Notes under the pieces: generated by a model
The model's input: only the letters and a program-made list of their open reading frames with translations
The model's database searches: none
What the model was told of the DNA's origin: nothing
Position numbers and translations under genes: made by a program
Shown: positions 33,316-41,858 of the stretch, in pieces
Position numbering within the stretch: the stretch's first letter is position 1
Layout of the letters: the number at the start of each line of letters is the position of its first letter
Assembly (NCBI GenBank): GCA_036378675.1
Contig: DASUWA010000046.1
Span: 1-64,000, forward strand
Reading direction: 5' to 3'
Origin: Acidimicrobiales bacterium
GTDB lineage: Bacteria > Actinomycetota > Acidimicrobiia > Acidimicrobiales > Palsa-688
Length of the DNA stretch: 64,000 nt

Positions 33316-34536
33316 TCATGTCAGAGCCATTGCCGCGTACAGCGCAATACCGGTCGCCATCGCCGGCTCATCGATGACCATCCGGTTGGAGTGGTTCGGC
33401 GCGGGCCGCTCGACCCCCGGCGGCCAGGCGCCGAGGATCGCCATCGCTCCCGGCACGGCCTGTAGGAGATACGAGAAGTCCTCCGCTCCCATCGCCGGAC
33501 TGGGCATCGGCACCGCCCTGTCGCCGATTAGTCCCCGGGCCACAGAAAGGGTTCGTTCGGCGGCTTCGCGGTCGTTGACCGTGACCGGGTAGTTGAGCTC
33601 GACCATCTCGACGGTCGCTCGGCAACCGTGCGCGGCGGCGACGTTCTCCGCAACCTGTTTGATCAAGCCGATTGCGAGAGTTCTCGTCCCCTCGGACACC
33701 GCTCGAACCGTCCCTTCGCATTCCACGATCTCGGGGATGACGTTGAAAGCGGTACCGGCCTGGACCTTGGTCACCGTCACGACCGCAGGGTCGAAGGCAG
33801 GCACGCGCCGGGTGACCATCGCTTGGAGCGCGGTCACGATCTCGCACGCGACCGGGACCGGGTCGCACGCGTCATGCGGCATCGAGGCGTGGCCGCCCGC
33901 GCCGGTGACCGTGATCCGGAACTCGTCCGACGAGGCCAGGATCGTGCCGGGCCGGCAGGTGACGAACCCGCTCGGGACGATCGACGAGATGTGGATCGCG
34001 AAAGCTCGGTCAACCTTTCCGTTGGCGGTGAGCAGTCCCTCGTCGAGCATGACCTTGGCGCCGCCGTGGCCCTCCTCGCCTGGCTGAAACATCAGGATGA
34101 CCTTGCCGCGAAGGTCTTTGCGGTGGTCGTGCAGAACCCTTGTCGCCCCGAGGAGCATCGCTACGTGCGCGTCGTGGCCGCACGCGTGCATCTTCCCGTC
34201 AACTTCCGAAGCGAACGGTAGGTCGGTGTCCTCGGGCATTTCGAGAGCGTCCATGTCCGCTCGTAGCAGCGTCGTCGGGCCCGGCTGGTCACCCTCGATC
34301 ACGCTGACCACCGACGAAAGGGTATGTCCCGTGGTAGCGCCGACCCCCATCGAGTCGAGCTCCTCGAGAATCAGTTCCTGGGTGCGCGGGAGCTCCAGCC
34401 CCGTCTCGGGATGCGAGTGGATGCGCCGCCGGAGGGCCACGGCCTGATTCAGGATCCGCCCCGCGTCTCCGAGGAGCCCCGTGTCGACGGTGCTCTCCCG
34501 GGCGTCACCCGCTGGTTTGTCAACGGTGTGGCTCAC
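33316..34536 (-). CDS. M20D-family amidohydrolase (hippurate/IAA-amino acid hydrolase-like)
   Basis: 406 residues from GTG 34536. Motifs: RRIHSHPETGLELPRTQ, LLRADMDALEMPED, HACGHDAHVAML (metal ligands), FQPGEEGHGGAKVM (catalytic Glu pair), and C-terminal PAMGAEDFSYLLQAVPG. The family hydrolyses N-acyl or N-aroyl amino acids and is dinuclear-metal dependent. The N-terminal 20-25 residues are extra and polar, so a later start is possible. Only 23 bp separate it from the divergent crotonase gene. Confidence 0.87.
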   Translation of the reverse strand: MSHTVDKPAGDARESTVDTGLLGDAGRILNQAVALRRRIHSHPETGLELPRTQELILEELDSMGVGATTGHTLSSVVSVIEGDQPGPTTLLRADMDALEMPEDTDLPFASEVDGKMHACGHDAHVAMLLGATRVLHDHRKDLRGKVILMFQPGEEGHGGAKVMLDEGLLTANGKVDRAFAIHISSIVPSGFVTCRPGTILASSDEFRITVTGAGGHASMPHDACDPVPVACEIVTALQAMVTRRVPAFDPAVVTVTKVQAGTAFNVIPEIVECEGTVRAVSEGTRTLAIGLIKQVAENVAAAHGCRATVEMVELNYPVTVNDREAAERTLSVARGLIGDRAVPMPSPAMGAEDFSYLLQAVPGAMAILGAWPPGVERPAPNHSNRMVIDEPAMATGIALYAAMALT

Positions 34537-34559
34537 ATGGGTGATCCTAGAGTTGCCGG

Positions 34560-35357
34560 ATGGACTTCTCTAGCTTCCAGCAGCTCGCGTTCGAGCGGCA
34601 CGACCGCGGGATCCTCCAGATCACCATCAACCGCCCGGAAAAGTACAACGCAACCGACGAAACGCTTCACACCGAGCTGGCGAAGGTATGGCTGGATGTC
34701 GACGCCGACTCCGACACGCGGGTCGCGGTGATCACCGGTGCAGGGAAGGCGTTCTCGGCTGGAGGGGACTACGGGATGATCGGCCGCATGGTCGGTAATT
34801 ACGAGAGGGTCACCGAGATGCTTACCGAGATGGCCGACATGGTCTACAACGTCCTGAACTGCTCGAAGCCGATCGTGTCTGCGATCAACGGCGCCGCGGT
34901 CGGCGCCGGCCTGGTGGTCGCGCTGACCGCGGACATCTCGATCTGCGCCGAGGACGCGGTTCTCGGGGACGGCCACGTAAAGCTCGGTGTCGCCGCCGGA
35001 GATCACGCGGCCATCATCTGGCCGCTTCTGGCCGGCATGGCCAAGGCGCGTTACTACCTTCTGACGGGGGAGATGCTTACCGGCGCCGAGGCCGAACGCA
35101 TCGGAATGGTGAGTATGTGCGTGCCGAGCGACCAGGTCTTGCCCAAGGCGATGGCCGTGGCGTCGACGCTCGCAGAAGGATCGCAGCTGGCGTTGCGGTT
35201 CACCAAGAAGGCGCTCAACAACTGGGTCAAGCAGGCGGGACCGATCTTCGAACAGTCGGCCGCCTACGAAATGCTCACGTTCATGGGGCCGGACGTGGCC
35301 GAGGGCTTGGCAGCGCTGCAGGAGCGGAGGTCGCCTCGTTTCCCGTCGGGTCAATGA
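34560..35357 (+). CDS. Enoyl-CoA hydratase/isomerase family protein
   Basis: 265-residue crotonase with ITINRPEKYNAT, VITGAGKAFSAGGDYGMI (oxyanion hole) and INGAAVGAGLVVALTADISICAEDA. The loop LGDGHVKLGVAAGDHAAIIWPLL differs from classical hydratases, in which a Glu is expected in this region, and is closer to the 1,4-dihydroxynaphthoyl/ring-cleavage group; the reaction is open. An ATGA overlap couples it to the TesB-like thioesterase, suggesting successive use on the same acyl-CoA. Confidence 0.83.
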   Translation: MDFSSFQQLAFERHDRGILQITINRPEKYNATDETLHTELAKVWLDVDADSDTRVAVITGAGKAFSAGGDYGMIGRMVGNYERVTEMLTEMADMVYNVLNCSKPIVSAINGAAVGAGLVVALTADISICAEDAVLGDGHVKLGVAAGDHAAIIWPLLAGMAKARYYLLTGEMLTGAEAERIGMVSMCVPSDQVLPKAMAVASTLAEGSQLALRFTKKALNNWVKQAGPIFEQSAAYEMLTFMGPDVAEGLAALQERRSPRFPSGQ

Positions 35358-36205
35358 GTTCTGACCAGCCTGGCGCTCCCGTCGCGGGCGATCTCAACGA
35401 GCTGTTCGATCTCGAACGGATCGACGCCGATCTCTTCCGCGGTTTGAACGAGAAGACCGCTCCCGCCCGCCCGGCGCTCTTCGGCGGGCAGGTCGCCGGG
35501 CAGGCCTTGCGAGCGGCTTCGCTCACGGTGCCCGAAGGGAGGATGCCCAACTCGTTCCACGGATACTTCCTCCGCCCCGGTCAGTGGCAGCATCCGGTGA
35601 TCCTCAAGGTGGATCGCGACCGCGACGGGAGGTCTTTTTCCGCCAGGCATGTGAGCGCCGTGCAGGAGGGCAAGGTCATCTTCAGCGCGCTCGCCTCGTT
35701 CCACATTCACGAAGAAAGCCCTGACTTCTCGCAGCCCCTTCCCCCCGCCGCCGATCCGGACGATCTTCCGGCCGAGCGCGCACTTGTGTCGATGTTCGCG
35801 TCGGCGTTCGAGTTTCGTCCTTACCCGCCGGTGCGGCCGTACGGCCCGGAGGACTATCCGCTCCCTGCGAGGGTCTGGGCAAAATCGACGGTGCGACTCC
35901 CGGACGATCCGGTGCTCCATGCTTGCGCGCTCGCATACCTGTCCGACATCGGTTCAGGATTCGCGGACGGCGAGTTGGAGCAGTTTCCCCGCGGCGGGCC
36001 GAGCATCGACCATGCGATGTGGTTCCATCATCCCGCTCGCGTCGACGAGTGGATCCTGCTTTGGATGTGGCCGCTCAAGGCCGGCGGAGCGCGCGGCCTG
36101 TATGCCGGGACCGCGCATGACACGGCCGGACGTCTTCTTGCCGTCTTCAACCAGGAGATGATCTTCGGCCGGGTACGTCCGCCCCCGAACCCCCCGTCCG
36201 TCTAG
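35354..36205 (+). CDS. Acyl-CoA thioesterase II (TesB-like)
   Basis: 283 residues from ATG 35354 (ATGA overlap). It shows the TesB double-hotdog layout: LFGGQVAGQALRAAS, MPNSFHGYFLRPGQ, RDGRSFSARHVSAVQ, and in the second half IDHAMWFHHPARVDEWILLWMW. The Asp and the Thr/Ser-Gln positions of TesB catalysis appear conserved in outline. It hydrolyses medium/long acyl-CoAs. It overlaps the convergent fbiC gene by 4 bp. Confidence 0.88.
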   Translation: MSSDQPGAPVAGDLNELFDLERIDADLFRGLNEKTAPARPALFGGQVAGQALRAASLTVPEGRMPNSFHGYFLRPGQWQHPVILKVDRDRDGRSFSARHVSAVQEGKVIFSALASFHIHEESPDFSQPLPPAADPDDLPAERALVSMFASAFEFRPYPPVRPYGPEDYPLPARVWAKSTVRLPDDPVLHACALAYLSDIGSGFADGELEQFPRGGPSIDHAMWFHHPARVDEWILLWMWPLKAGGARGLYAGTAHDTAGRLLAVFNQEMIFGRVRPPPNPPSV

Positions 36206-38544
36206 GCCGGAGCGACCCGACCGTAGACCGTCGTCCTCTCCTCGAGGGTTCTGCCGAGCGGTTCGACGATCTCGCGAAAGCCTTGTTCGTCCATGCCCTG
36301 CCCATGGCTCGCGCCCGCAGCGCGCGAGATGTTCTCGTTCATGAGGGTCCCGCCGAGGTCGTTGACGCCGGCCATGAGCAACTGGCGGGCTCCGTCGGGG
36401 CCGAGTTTGACCCAGGAAGCCTGGATGTTGTCGATCAATCCGTGGTACGCGATGCGCGCGACAGCGTGCATGAGAACCACTTCGCGCCAGGTCGGGCCTC
36501 GTCTGGCCTTACGCTGCAGGTATATCGGCGCGGCCATGTGGACGAACGGGAGCCCGACGAACTCGGTGAACCCGCCCGTTTCCTTTTGGAGCTCCCTCGT
36601 CCTGACGATGTGACGAGCCCAGTGGACCGGACTCTCGATCGAACCGAACATGATCGTGATGTTCGACCGCAAACCGACCGAGTGTGCGGTGCGGTGCGCC
36701 TCCAGCCACTCGTCCGTGGTGATCTTGTCGGGACAGAGAACCGCCCGTACTTCGTCGTCGAGGATCTCGGCCGCGGTACCCGGCAGCGTTCGAAGCCCCG
36801 CGTCCATCAAACGCGTCAAGTATTCCGCGAGCGGCTCACGCAACCGCCGAGCACCCTCGGTCACTTCGAGCGCCGTAAACCCGTGCACGTGAATCGAAGG
36901 AGCGGCCGCCTTCACCGCCTTGGTGACGTCGATGTAATAGTCCCCGTCGAAGTCGGGATGGATCCCGCCCTGCAGACAAACCTCGGTCGCGCCCAACTCC
37001 CACGCTTCGGCCGCTCTCTGTGCGATGTCGTCGAGGGTGAGCAGGTAGGGGGTTCCCCTCAGATTGAGCGACAAAGGACCCTTGGAGAATCCGCAGAAAC
37101 GGCACTTGAACGTGCAAACGTTGGTGTAGTTGATGTTGCGGTTGCGGACCCACGTGACGACGTCTCCGACCGAGTCGCGGCGGAGATCATCTGCAAGCTC
37201 TGCGACAGCCGATACCTCCGGACCTCGCGCGCTGAACAAGGCAACCAGTTCCTCGACATCCGGCTCCTCTCCGGCCCGAACGCCGGCCAGCACATCCGAA
37301 ACCGCTCCGGACGCGCGAGGCCTACCCGGAAGCAAAACAGGCGGATCGACGTCCGCGCCGGAGTACCACTGCGTGGATCGCCGGCCGACTAGAACTACCT
37401 CTGCTCCGTCCCCCACGTTCTTGTACTCGCCCACCTTCTGCGGGAACGCCGAGCCGGGATCGTCTCGCGCGAGTCCTTCCGCGTCGCTGCGGTCCAGAAC
37501 CGGGAACCGCATCTGATCGTCCAGCCACGCCTCGGGCTTCGACGCGTACTCGGGATAGATGGTCAACCGCGGCACGAGTGCGAGGCCTCGTGACTCGGTT
37601 GCGTCGCGGAGCAGGTCCAGCGCCGGCCACGGCCTTTCAGGGTTGACGTGATCGGCGGTGATGGGGGACACGCCACCCCAGTCGTCGATTCCCGCGTCGA
37701 GTAGAACGGCGAAATCGTCGGACAGGTTCGGCGGCGCCTGGAGGTGTATGTCGGGAGGAAGTATGAGGCGGGCGAGCGCGATGGCGTCGACGAAATCCTC
37801 TTGTGAGCACGCTGGGGCTCGGTGCATAGCGGTCCCGCGCTTCGGGAGGAAGTTCTGGACGATGACCTCCTGCACGTGCCCGTGGCGGGCATGGCTGGCG
37901 GCGATCGCTTCGAGTGCGGCGACGCGGTCGGCCCGGTCCTCGCCGATGCCGACGAGGATCCCCGTCGTGAACGGAATGCGCAGCTTGCCCGCGGCATCGA
38001 GGGTGGCCAGCCGGCGGTCGGGCTCCTTGTCGGGTGAGCCCTTGTGGGCGTCCAGGTCGGGTCGCAGCGACTCGACCATCATTCCCTGGCTGGCCGTGAC
38101 CGCTCGAAGCTGGGCGAGCTCCTCCGGAAAAAGGGCGCCGGCGTTGGCGTGGGGCAGCAGCCCGGTCTCTTCGATCACCAGGCGGCACATCGCTTCGAGG
38201 TAGTCGATGGTCGAGCGGTAACCGTTTTCGTCCAGCCAGCCGCGCGCCACCGGGTGCCTATCCTCGGGGCGCTCGCCGAGGGTGAAGAGGGCCTCGTGGC
38301 AGCCGGCTTCCGCACCTCGCCTGGCGATATCCAAGACCTGCTCAGACGTGAGGTAGGGCGACTCGATCCGAGCTGGTGCCTTGGCGAACGTGCAGTATCC
38401 GCATCGGTCCCGGCACAGCATGGTCAGCGGGATGAACACTTTTGGCGAATAGGTGACCCGGCTCCCGTGCGCCGCGTCGCGTACGGCCATGGCCGTCCTC
38501 AGCAACTCGTCGGGGGGAAGGTCAAGCAGCTCCTCGGAACCCAT
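36202..38544 (-). CDS. fbiC: FO synthase, CofG-CofH fusion
   Basis: 780 residues from ATG 38544. The N-terminal radical-SAM domain (CofG) has its cluster motif CRDRCGYC (Cys44, Cys48, Cys51). The second radical-SAM domain (CofH, from about residue 440) has CTFKCRFCGF. The enzyme makes the deazaflavin FO from tyrosine and 5-amino-6-ribitylaminouracil, the committed step to coenzyme F420. The fused form is typical of actinobacteria. It is monocistronic here and would serve F420 enzymes such as the LLM protein at 21935. Confidence 0.95.
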   Translation of the reverse strand: MGSEELLDLPPDELLRTAMAVRDAAHGSRVTYSPKVFIPLTMLCRDRCGYCTFAKAPARIESPYLTSEQVLDIARRGAEAGCHEALFTLGERPEDRHPVARGWLDENGYRSTIDYLEAMCRLVIEETGLLPHANAGALFPEELAQLRAVTASQGMMVESLRPDLDAHKGSPDKEPDRRLATLDAAGKLRIPFTTGILVGIGEDRADRVAALEAIAASHARHGHVQEVIVQNFLPKRGTAMHRAPACSQEDFVDAIALARLILPPDIHLQAPPNLSDDFAVLLDAGIDDWGGVSPITADHVNPERPWPALDLLRDATESRGLALVPRLTIYPEYASKPEAWLDDQMRFPVLDRSDAEGLARDDPGSAFPQKVGEYKNVGDGAEVVLVGRRSTQWYSGADVDPPVLLPGRPRASGAVSDVLAGVRAGEEPDVEELVALFSARGPEVSAVAELADDLRRDSVGDVVTWVRNRNINYTNVCTFKCRFCGFSKGPLSLNLRGTPYLLTLDDIAQRAAEAWELGATEVCLQGGIHPDFDGDYYIDVTKAVKAAAPSIHVHGFTALEVTEGARRLREPLAEYLTRLMDAGLRTLPGTAAEILDDEVRAVLCPDKITTDEWLEAHRTAHSVGLRSNITIMFGSIESPVHWARHIVRTRELQKETGGFTEFVGLPFVHMAAPIYLQRKARRGPTWREVVLMHAVARIAYHGLIDNIQASWVKLGPDGARQLLMAGVNDLGGTLMNENISRAAGASHGQGMDEQGFREIVEPLGRTLEERTTVYGRVAPA

Positions 38545-38592
38545 ACGCTCGTGAACGCTACCGCCCGGCCGGGATATTTCAGGATGGCGGGG

Positions 38593-39249
38593 TCACGACC
38601 GCGACGAAAGCGCCGCGATCAGAGAGGCAGGCACGGGCGAAACCGTGCAGGACAGCTGAAGCGCCGACTGCCGGGTCGTCAGCTGCATCGGGCAAATCGG
38701 CACGACCGGGCTCCTGGCGAGGTTGAAGGACAACACCCGGTGCCCCACGACGTTGAAGCTGAGCGAGTCGCTTCCGGTCACCGTCACCGACACCGGGATG
38801 GGAACTCCGGCAACGCTCGCTGTCACCGTGTTCCCCGCGATGGTGACCGGGATTCCGGTAGCCGAAGTGATGTCCGAGGCGGTGATGATCAAGCTGGCGG
38901 TGGCGGACGAGATGGAGGTGACCCGAACCTTGTGGTGGTACAGAAGCTTCGACTTGTCGATGTGAACATCGCGGACATGGACGTCTACTCGATCGACGGT
39001 CAAGGGACCGATCGGGACACCACGCAGATCGACTGCGACACTTCGTGCGTCCCCGTCTACGAGGAGGTCGTAGAGGAACGGAAATGAGTTGATGCTGGAC
39101 GAGGTGTTCTGCGCACCGGTGGACGACTTTGCCCGGCTTGCGATCTGATGCTCGGCGATTACGCGCGCCGCGATGTCCGCCCCGACGGCCAGGGCGACGA
39201 TTACGACGATCGTGGTCAGGAACCCAAGCAGGAACACCCGTCGGAGCAA
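38593..39249 (-). CDS. Membrane-anchored DUF2993-type (LmeA-like) protein
   Basis: About 218 residues. Start uncertain: TTG 39249 (LLRRVFLLGFL) is chosen because an earlier ATG at 39381 would overlap the divergent gene, and GTG 39237 is the alternative. One N-terminal membrane segment (LLGFLTTIVVIVALAVGADIAARV) is followed by an exported domain with the DUF2993 pattern: FPFLYDLLVDGDARSVAVDLRGVPIGPLTVDRVDV, and repeated V/T/S beta strands. In mycobacteria the family includes LmeA, which binds phosphoinositides and affects lipomannan maturation. Role here unknown. Confidence 0.75.
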   Translation of the reverse strand: MLRRVFLLGFLTTIVVIVALAVGADIAARVIAEHQIASRAKSSTGAQNTSSSINSFPFLYDLLVDGDARSVAVDLRGVPIGPLTVDRVDVHVRDVHIDKSKLLYHHKVRVTSISSATASLIITASDITSATGIPVTIAGNTVTASVAGVPIPVSVTVTGSDSLSFNVVGHRVLSFNLARSPVVPICPMQLTTRQSALQLSCTVSPVPASLIAALSSRS

Positions 39250-39330
39250 GACGCAGACTTTACGGGCCGCTGGCGCGTCCTGTAGTCGCGGCGCCGCGAG
39301 CGGGGCATCCTTGCGGTTAACGTCCTGCGA

Positions 39331-40206
39331 ATGAACCCGACCCTCGCGAGGAAGACGTGGCGCACGTTGGAACCGGTCCACGGCATGATCTACTTCGTTC
39401 CCGAAGCGGGGGAGCGCTACGAGAAGATCGGCCTGAAGGGCAACCGGATGGGGTACTTCGCGTCTCGGGCCGCGGCGATGGGACCGGTCCCGGCCGAAGT
39501 AGTCATCGCCACCTTCTTCAACTTCTCTCCGGACCTGGTGCGGCGCGCGATACCGGCGGCGTGGGAACTTGCCCGAACCTCGGAGATCCTGGAATCGCGG
39601 CTCGAGGCGGCTGATGCCGCTCTGCGCCGAGGACTGGGCGCCGAACTGCTCGAGTCAAAAGGGCTTCGCGAGGCTGCGGATCTGGCCCGCACGGCTGCAG
39701 AGGCGGCGTCGACGATGCCGCAGGGCAGGCCCCTGTTCGCTGCCCACGCATCCCTTGCGTGGCCGGACGAACCGCATCTCGTCTTGTGGCACGCGCAAAC
39801 TCTGCTGCGCGAGTACCGGGGTGACGGGCACATCGCTTCGCTTCTGGAGGCGGAGCTTGACCCGGTCGAGGCGTTGATCACCCACGCGGCGGCCGGCGAG
39901 GTGGACGTCAGGTTCCTTCGCCCCAGCCGCGCCTGGACCGACGAGGCGTGGGCCGCGGGTATTGACCGGCTCAGGTCCCGCGGGCTCATCGAGCCGGGCG
40001 ATTCCGAAATTGGGTTCACCGAGGCCGGAGCTGAACTACGGCAAAGGGTCGAGGACCATACCGACCTTCTGAGCACCGCCGCATACGCCGCGATCGGCGA
40101 GGACGGATGCAACCGCCTGCGTGAGCTGGGCCGGCCGGTGAGTGTCGCCGTCGTGAACGGAGGCCTGCTCAACGTGGACCCCTCCAGGTTCGCCGAAGAC
40201 GCCTGA
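39331..40206 (+). CDS. SCO6745-family protein
   Basis: 291 residues starting MNPTLARKTWRTLEPVHGMIYFVPEA. The sequence RMGYFASRAAAMGPVPAEVVIATFFNFSPDLVRRAIPAAW is the hallmark of a conserved actinobacterial family (SCO6745, SalK-like). The C-terminal third resembles a winged helix (AAGIDRLRSRGLIEPGDSEIGFTEAGAELRQRVE). No enzymatic function is established to my knowledge. It is divergent from the LmeA-like gene. Confidence 0.85.
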   Translation: MNPTLARKTWRTLEPVHGMIYFVPEAGERYEKIGLKGNRMGYFASRAAAMGPVPAEVVIATFFNFSPDLVRRAIPAAWELARTSEILESRLEAADAALRRGLGAELLESKGLREAADLARTAAEAASTMPQGRPLFAAHASLAWPDEPHLVLWHAQTLLREYRGDGHIASLLEAELDPVEALITHAAAGEVDVRFLRPSRAWTDEAWAAGIDRLRSRGLIEPGDSEIGFTEAGAELRQRVEDHTDLLSTAAYAAIGEDGCNRLRELGRPVSVAVVNGGLLNVDPSRFAEDA

Positions 40207-40220
40207 GGCTCTCCCCTGGG

Positions 40221-40406
40221 TTGCCCGGCCGTTACCTGGGTAGCTGCTCGGCCATGGAACGCATGGACGTTGTTCCGCCTATTCCACGGCCCGACGACCC
40301 GCCGGTGAACCCGTTCCCTGAGCCGGACCCGATGCCACCGACCAAGCCGCCGCCAGAACCGTGGCCAGACCCCGAACCGGTACCGGAGCCGGAGCCGATG
40401 CCGTAG
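40221..40406 (+). CDS. Possible small Pro/Glu-rich protein
   Basis: 61 residues, or 50 if started at ATG 40254. After a short start the sequence is a PxPxP run with Asp/Glu spacers: PPIPRPDDPPVNPFPEPDP, then EPWPDPEPVPEPEPMP. The frame is open and downstream of the SCO6745 gene by 14 bp, with a GC-rich repetitive base pattern that could keep any frame open. Small, low complexity, no homologue recalled; reported with low confidence. Confidence 0.3.
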   Translation: MPGRYLGSCSAMERMDVVPPIPRPDDPPVNPFPEPDPMPPTKPPPEPWPDPEPVPEPEPMP

Positions 40407-40447
40407 CGCGCCGTTTCGGTGGGGCGCGCAGCGGGTAACCGCGCGGC

Positions 40448-40798
40448 ATGGCTACGGAACGGCAGAAGCAAGCGGCTCGACGGAACCTTGAGAAGGCCCG
40501 AAAAGTTCAGAGCGCCAGGGCCGAGGGCAAGAAGATCCCCAAGATGGCACCCGGTATGAGCACCCACGACGAGAATCGCCTTGATGACACCGACTTCGCG
40601 TTTCCCGACGAACGGAAGGAACCCCTGACCGACGCCGCCCACGTACGCAACGCTGTCGCCCGCTTCAACCAGGTCGAAGGGGTCACCGACGCGCAGCGCG
40701 ACCGAGCCTGGAACCGGATCGTGGCGGCGGCGAAGAAGTTCGACATCGAACTCGGCGAGGGCGATTGGAGAGAGTTGACGACAACCTCGCACCGCTAA
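40448..40798 (+). CDS. Small conserved protein (DUF6582-like)
   Basis: 116 residues from ATG 40448. The N-terminus is lysine/arginine-rich (RQKQAARRNLEKARKVQSARAEGKK) and the rest contains the conserved-looking block FAFPDERKEPLTDAAHVRNAVARFNQVEGV followed by RDRAWNRIVAAAKKFDIEL. This block is found in short actinobacterial proteins, from memory, and at the ends of some phage or plasmid proteins. No function is established. A nucleic-acid-binding role would fit the basic N-terminus but is a guess. Confidence 0.72.
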   Translation: MATERQKQAARRNLEKARKVQSARAEGKKIPKMAPGMSTHDENRLDDTDFAFPDERKEPLTDAAHVRNAVARFNQVEGVTDAQRDRAWNRIVAAAKKFDIELGEGDWRELTTTSHR

Positions 40799-40873
40799 AG
40801 CCCCGGCTGTTGGGTTCCGGCTGGTGGCATGCGCCCGCGTTCGCGGACTCCTTCGGGCCGTAGATTCCCGAGG

Positions 40874-41743
40874 ATGGGACAGTTTGCCGCCGGACGTCAG
40901 TTTGCCGGACGTCAGTTTGATGGTCAGGTCGTCCTCATTACCGGAGGAGCGCGCGGCCAGGGTCGCAGCCATGCGTTCAGCTTTGCCAGGGAGGGGGCGG
41001 ACGTAGCCATTCTCGACCTCTGCCGGGATCTGGCCACCATCGACTACCGGCTCTCGTCGCCCTCCGACATGGATGAGACAGCTCGCCTGGTGGAAAAGGA
41101 GGGGGGTCGTTGTCTGGCCATCACCGCCGACGTCAGCAGTCTCTCGGAGACGGAGGCGGCAGTCGCGCGGACCGTGGACGAGCTCGGGCGGCTGGACGTG
41201 CTGATCGCCAATGCAGGAGTGACCGGCGGCGCCCCGATTCAGGTCGCCGGCGCGGAGCAGTGGAAGGACGTGATAGCGGTCAACCTGACCGGTGTGTTCA
41301 ATTCGCTGCGCGCCGCCGCGCCGGTGATGATCAGGAATAGGTACGGGCGGATCATCGCCATCTCCTCGATGATGGGCCGCGGGACGACAGGTGGCATGGG
41401 TGCATACACGGCCTCGAAGTGGGGTGTGATCGGCCTGGTGAAGTCGGCAGCGCAGGATCTCGCCCAATTCGGGATCACCGTCAACGCCGTCGCGCCGGGC
41501 ACGGTTGACACGCCGATGGTCCGCAACGAGGCGTTGATTCGCAAGGTCCGGCCGGACCTCGACAGCCCCACCATGGAGGACGCTGAGAAGTTCCTCGGGA
41601 TGCTCCACGTCCAGCCACAGGCCCTCCTCGACCCGGCAGAGATCTCGGCGGCCGTGATGTTCCTCGCCGGCCCTGGAGCGGCTCACATCACCGGTGCGGT
41701 CCTCGACGTGAGCGCCGGCGCCTCGGCCCGGGTGACCGCCTGA
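40874..41743 (+). CDS. Mycofactocin-type short-chain dehydrogenase
   Basis: 289 residues from ATG 40874. The cofactor motif TGGARGQGRSHA and the inserted loop after the second beta strand (LCRDLATIDYRLSSPSDMDETARLVEK) are the marks of mycofactocin-associated SDRs, which hold NAD non-exchangeably and pass electrons to mycofactocin. NAGVTGG, ISSMMG and YTASKWG complete the SDR set. The N-terminus contains an in-frame 15-bp tandem duplication (AGRQF AGRQF). No mycofactocin biosynthesis gene lies in the window. Confidence 0.87.
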   Translation: MGQFAAGRQFAGRQFDGQVVLITGGARGQGRSHAFSFAREGADVAILDLCRDLATIDYRLSSPSDMDETARLVEKEGGRCLAITADVSSLSETEAAVARTVDELGRLDVLIANAGVTGGAPIQVAGAEQWKDVIAVNLTGVFNSLRAAAPVMIRNRYGRIIAISSMMGRGTTGGMGAYTASKWGVIGLVKSAAQDLAQFGITVNAVAPGTVDTPMVRNEALIRKVRPDLDSPTMEDAEKFLGMLHVQPQALLDPAEISAAVMFLAGPGAAHITGAVLDVSAGASARVTA

Positions 41744-41799
41744 CCAGGTGCACGATGCACGCGCCCGATGCATGTGCCTAATCCATGTGACAGCAAGTA

Positions 41800-41815
41800 T
41801 TTGACTTCAGTCAAA
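41800..41815. promoter_or_regulatory. Inverted repeat TTTGACT-tc-AGTCAAA, putative operator
   Basis: A perfect 7-bp inverted repeat with a 2-bp centre, 44 nt upstream of the ATG at 41859. The left arm contains TTGACT, close to a -35 hexamer, so a bound repressor would compete with RNA polymerase. The regulator is not identifiable from the window; the TetR protein here prefers a different sequence by inference. Confidence 0.55.
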
Positions 41816-41858
41816 CAAAGACGTAGGTTTGGCCTTGAAGAGTAGGGAGGGAGCCTCG

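Noticed and set aside
40407-41773. Long minus-strand frame across the SDR and DUF6582-like genes
   Set aside because: Antisense shadow; its Gly/Ser-rich end is the complement of the proline-rich stretch at 40260-40400.
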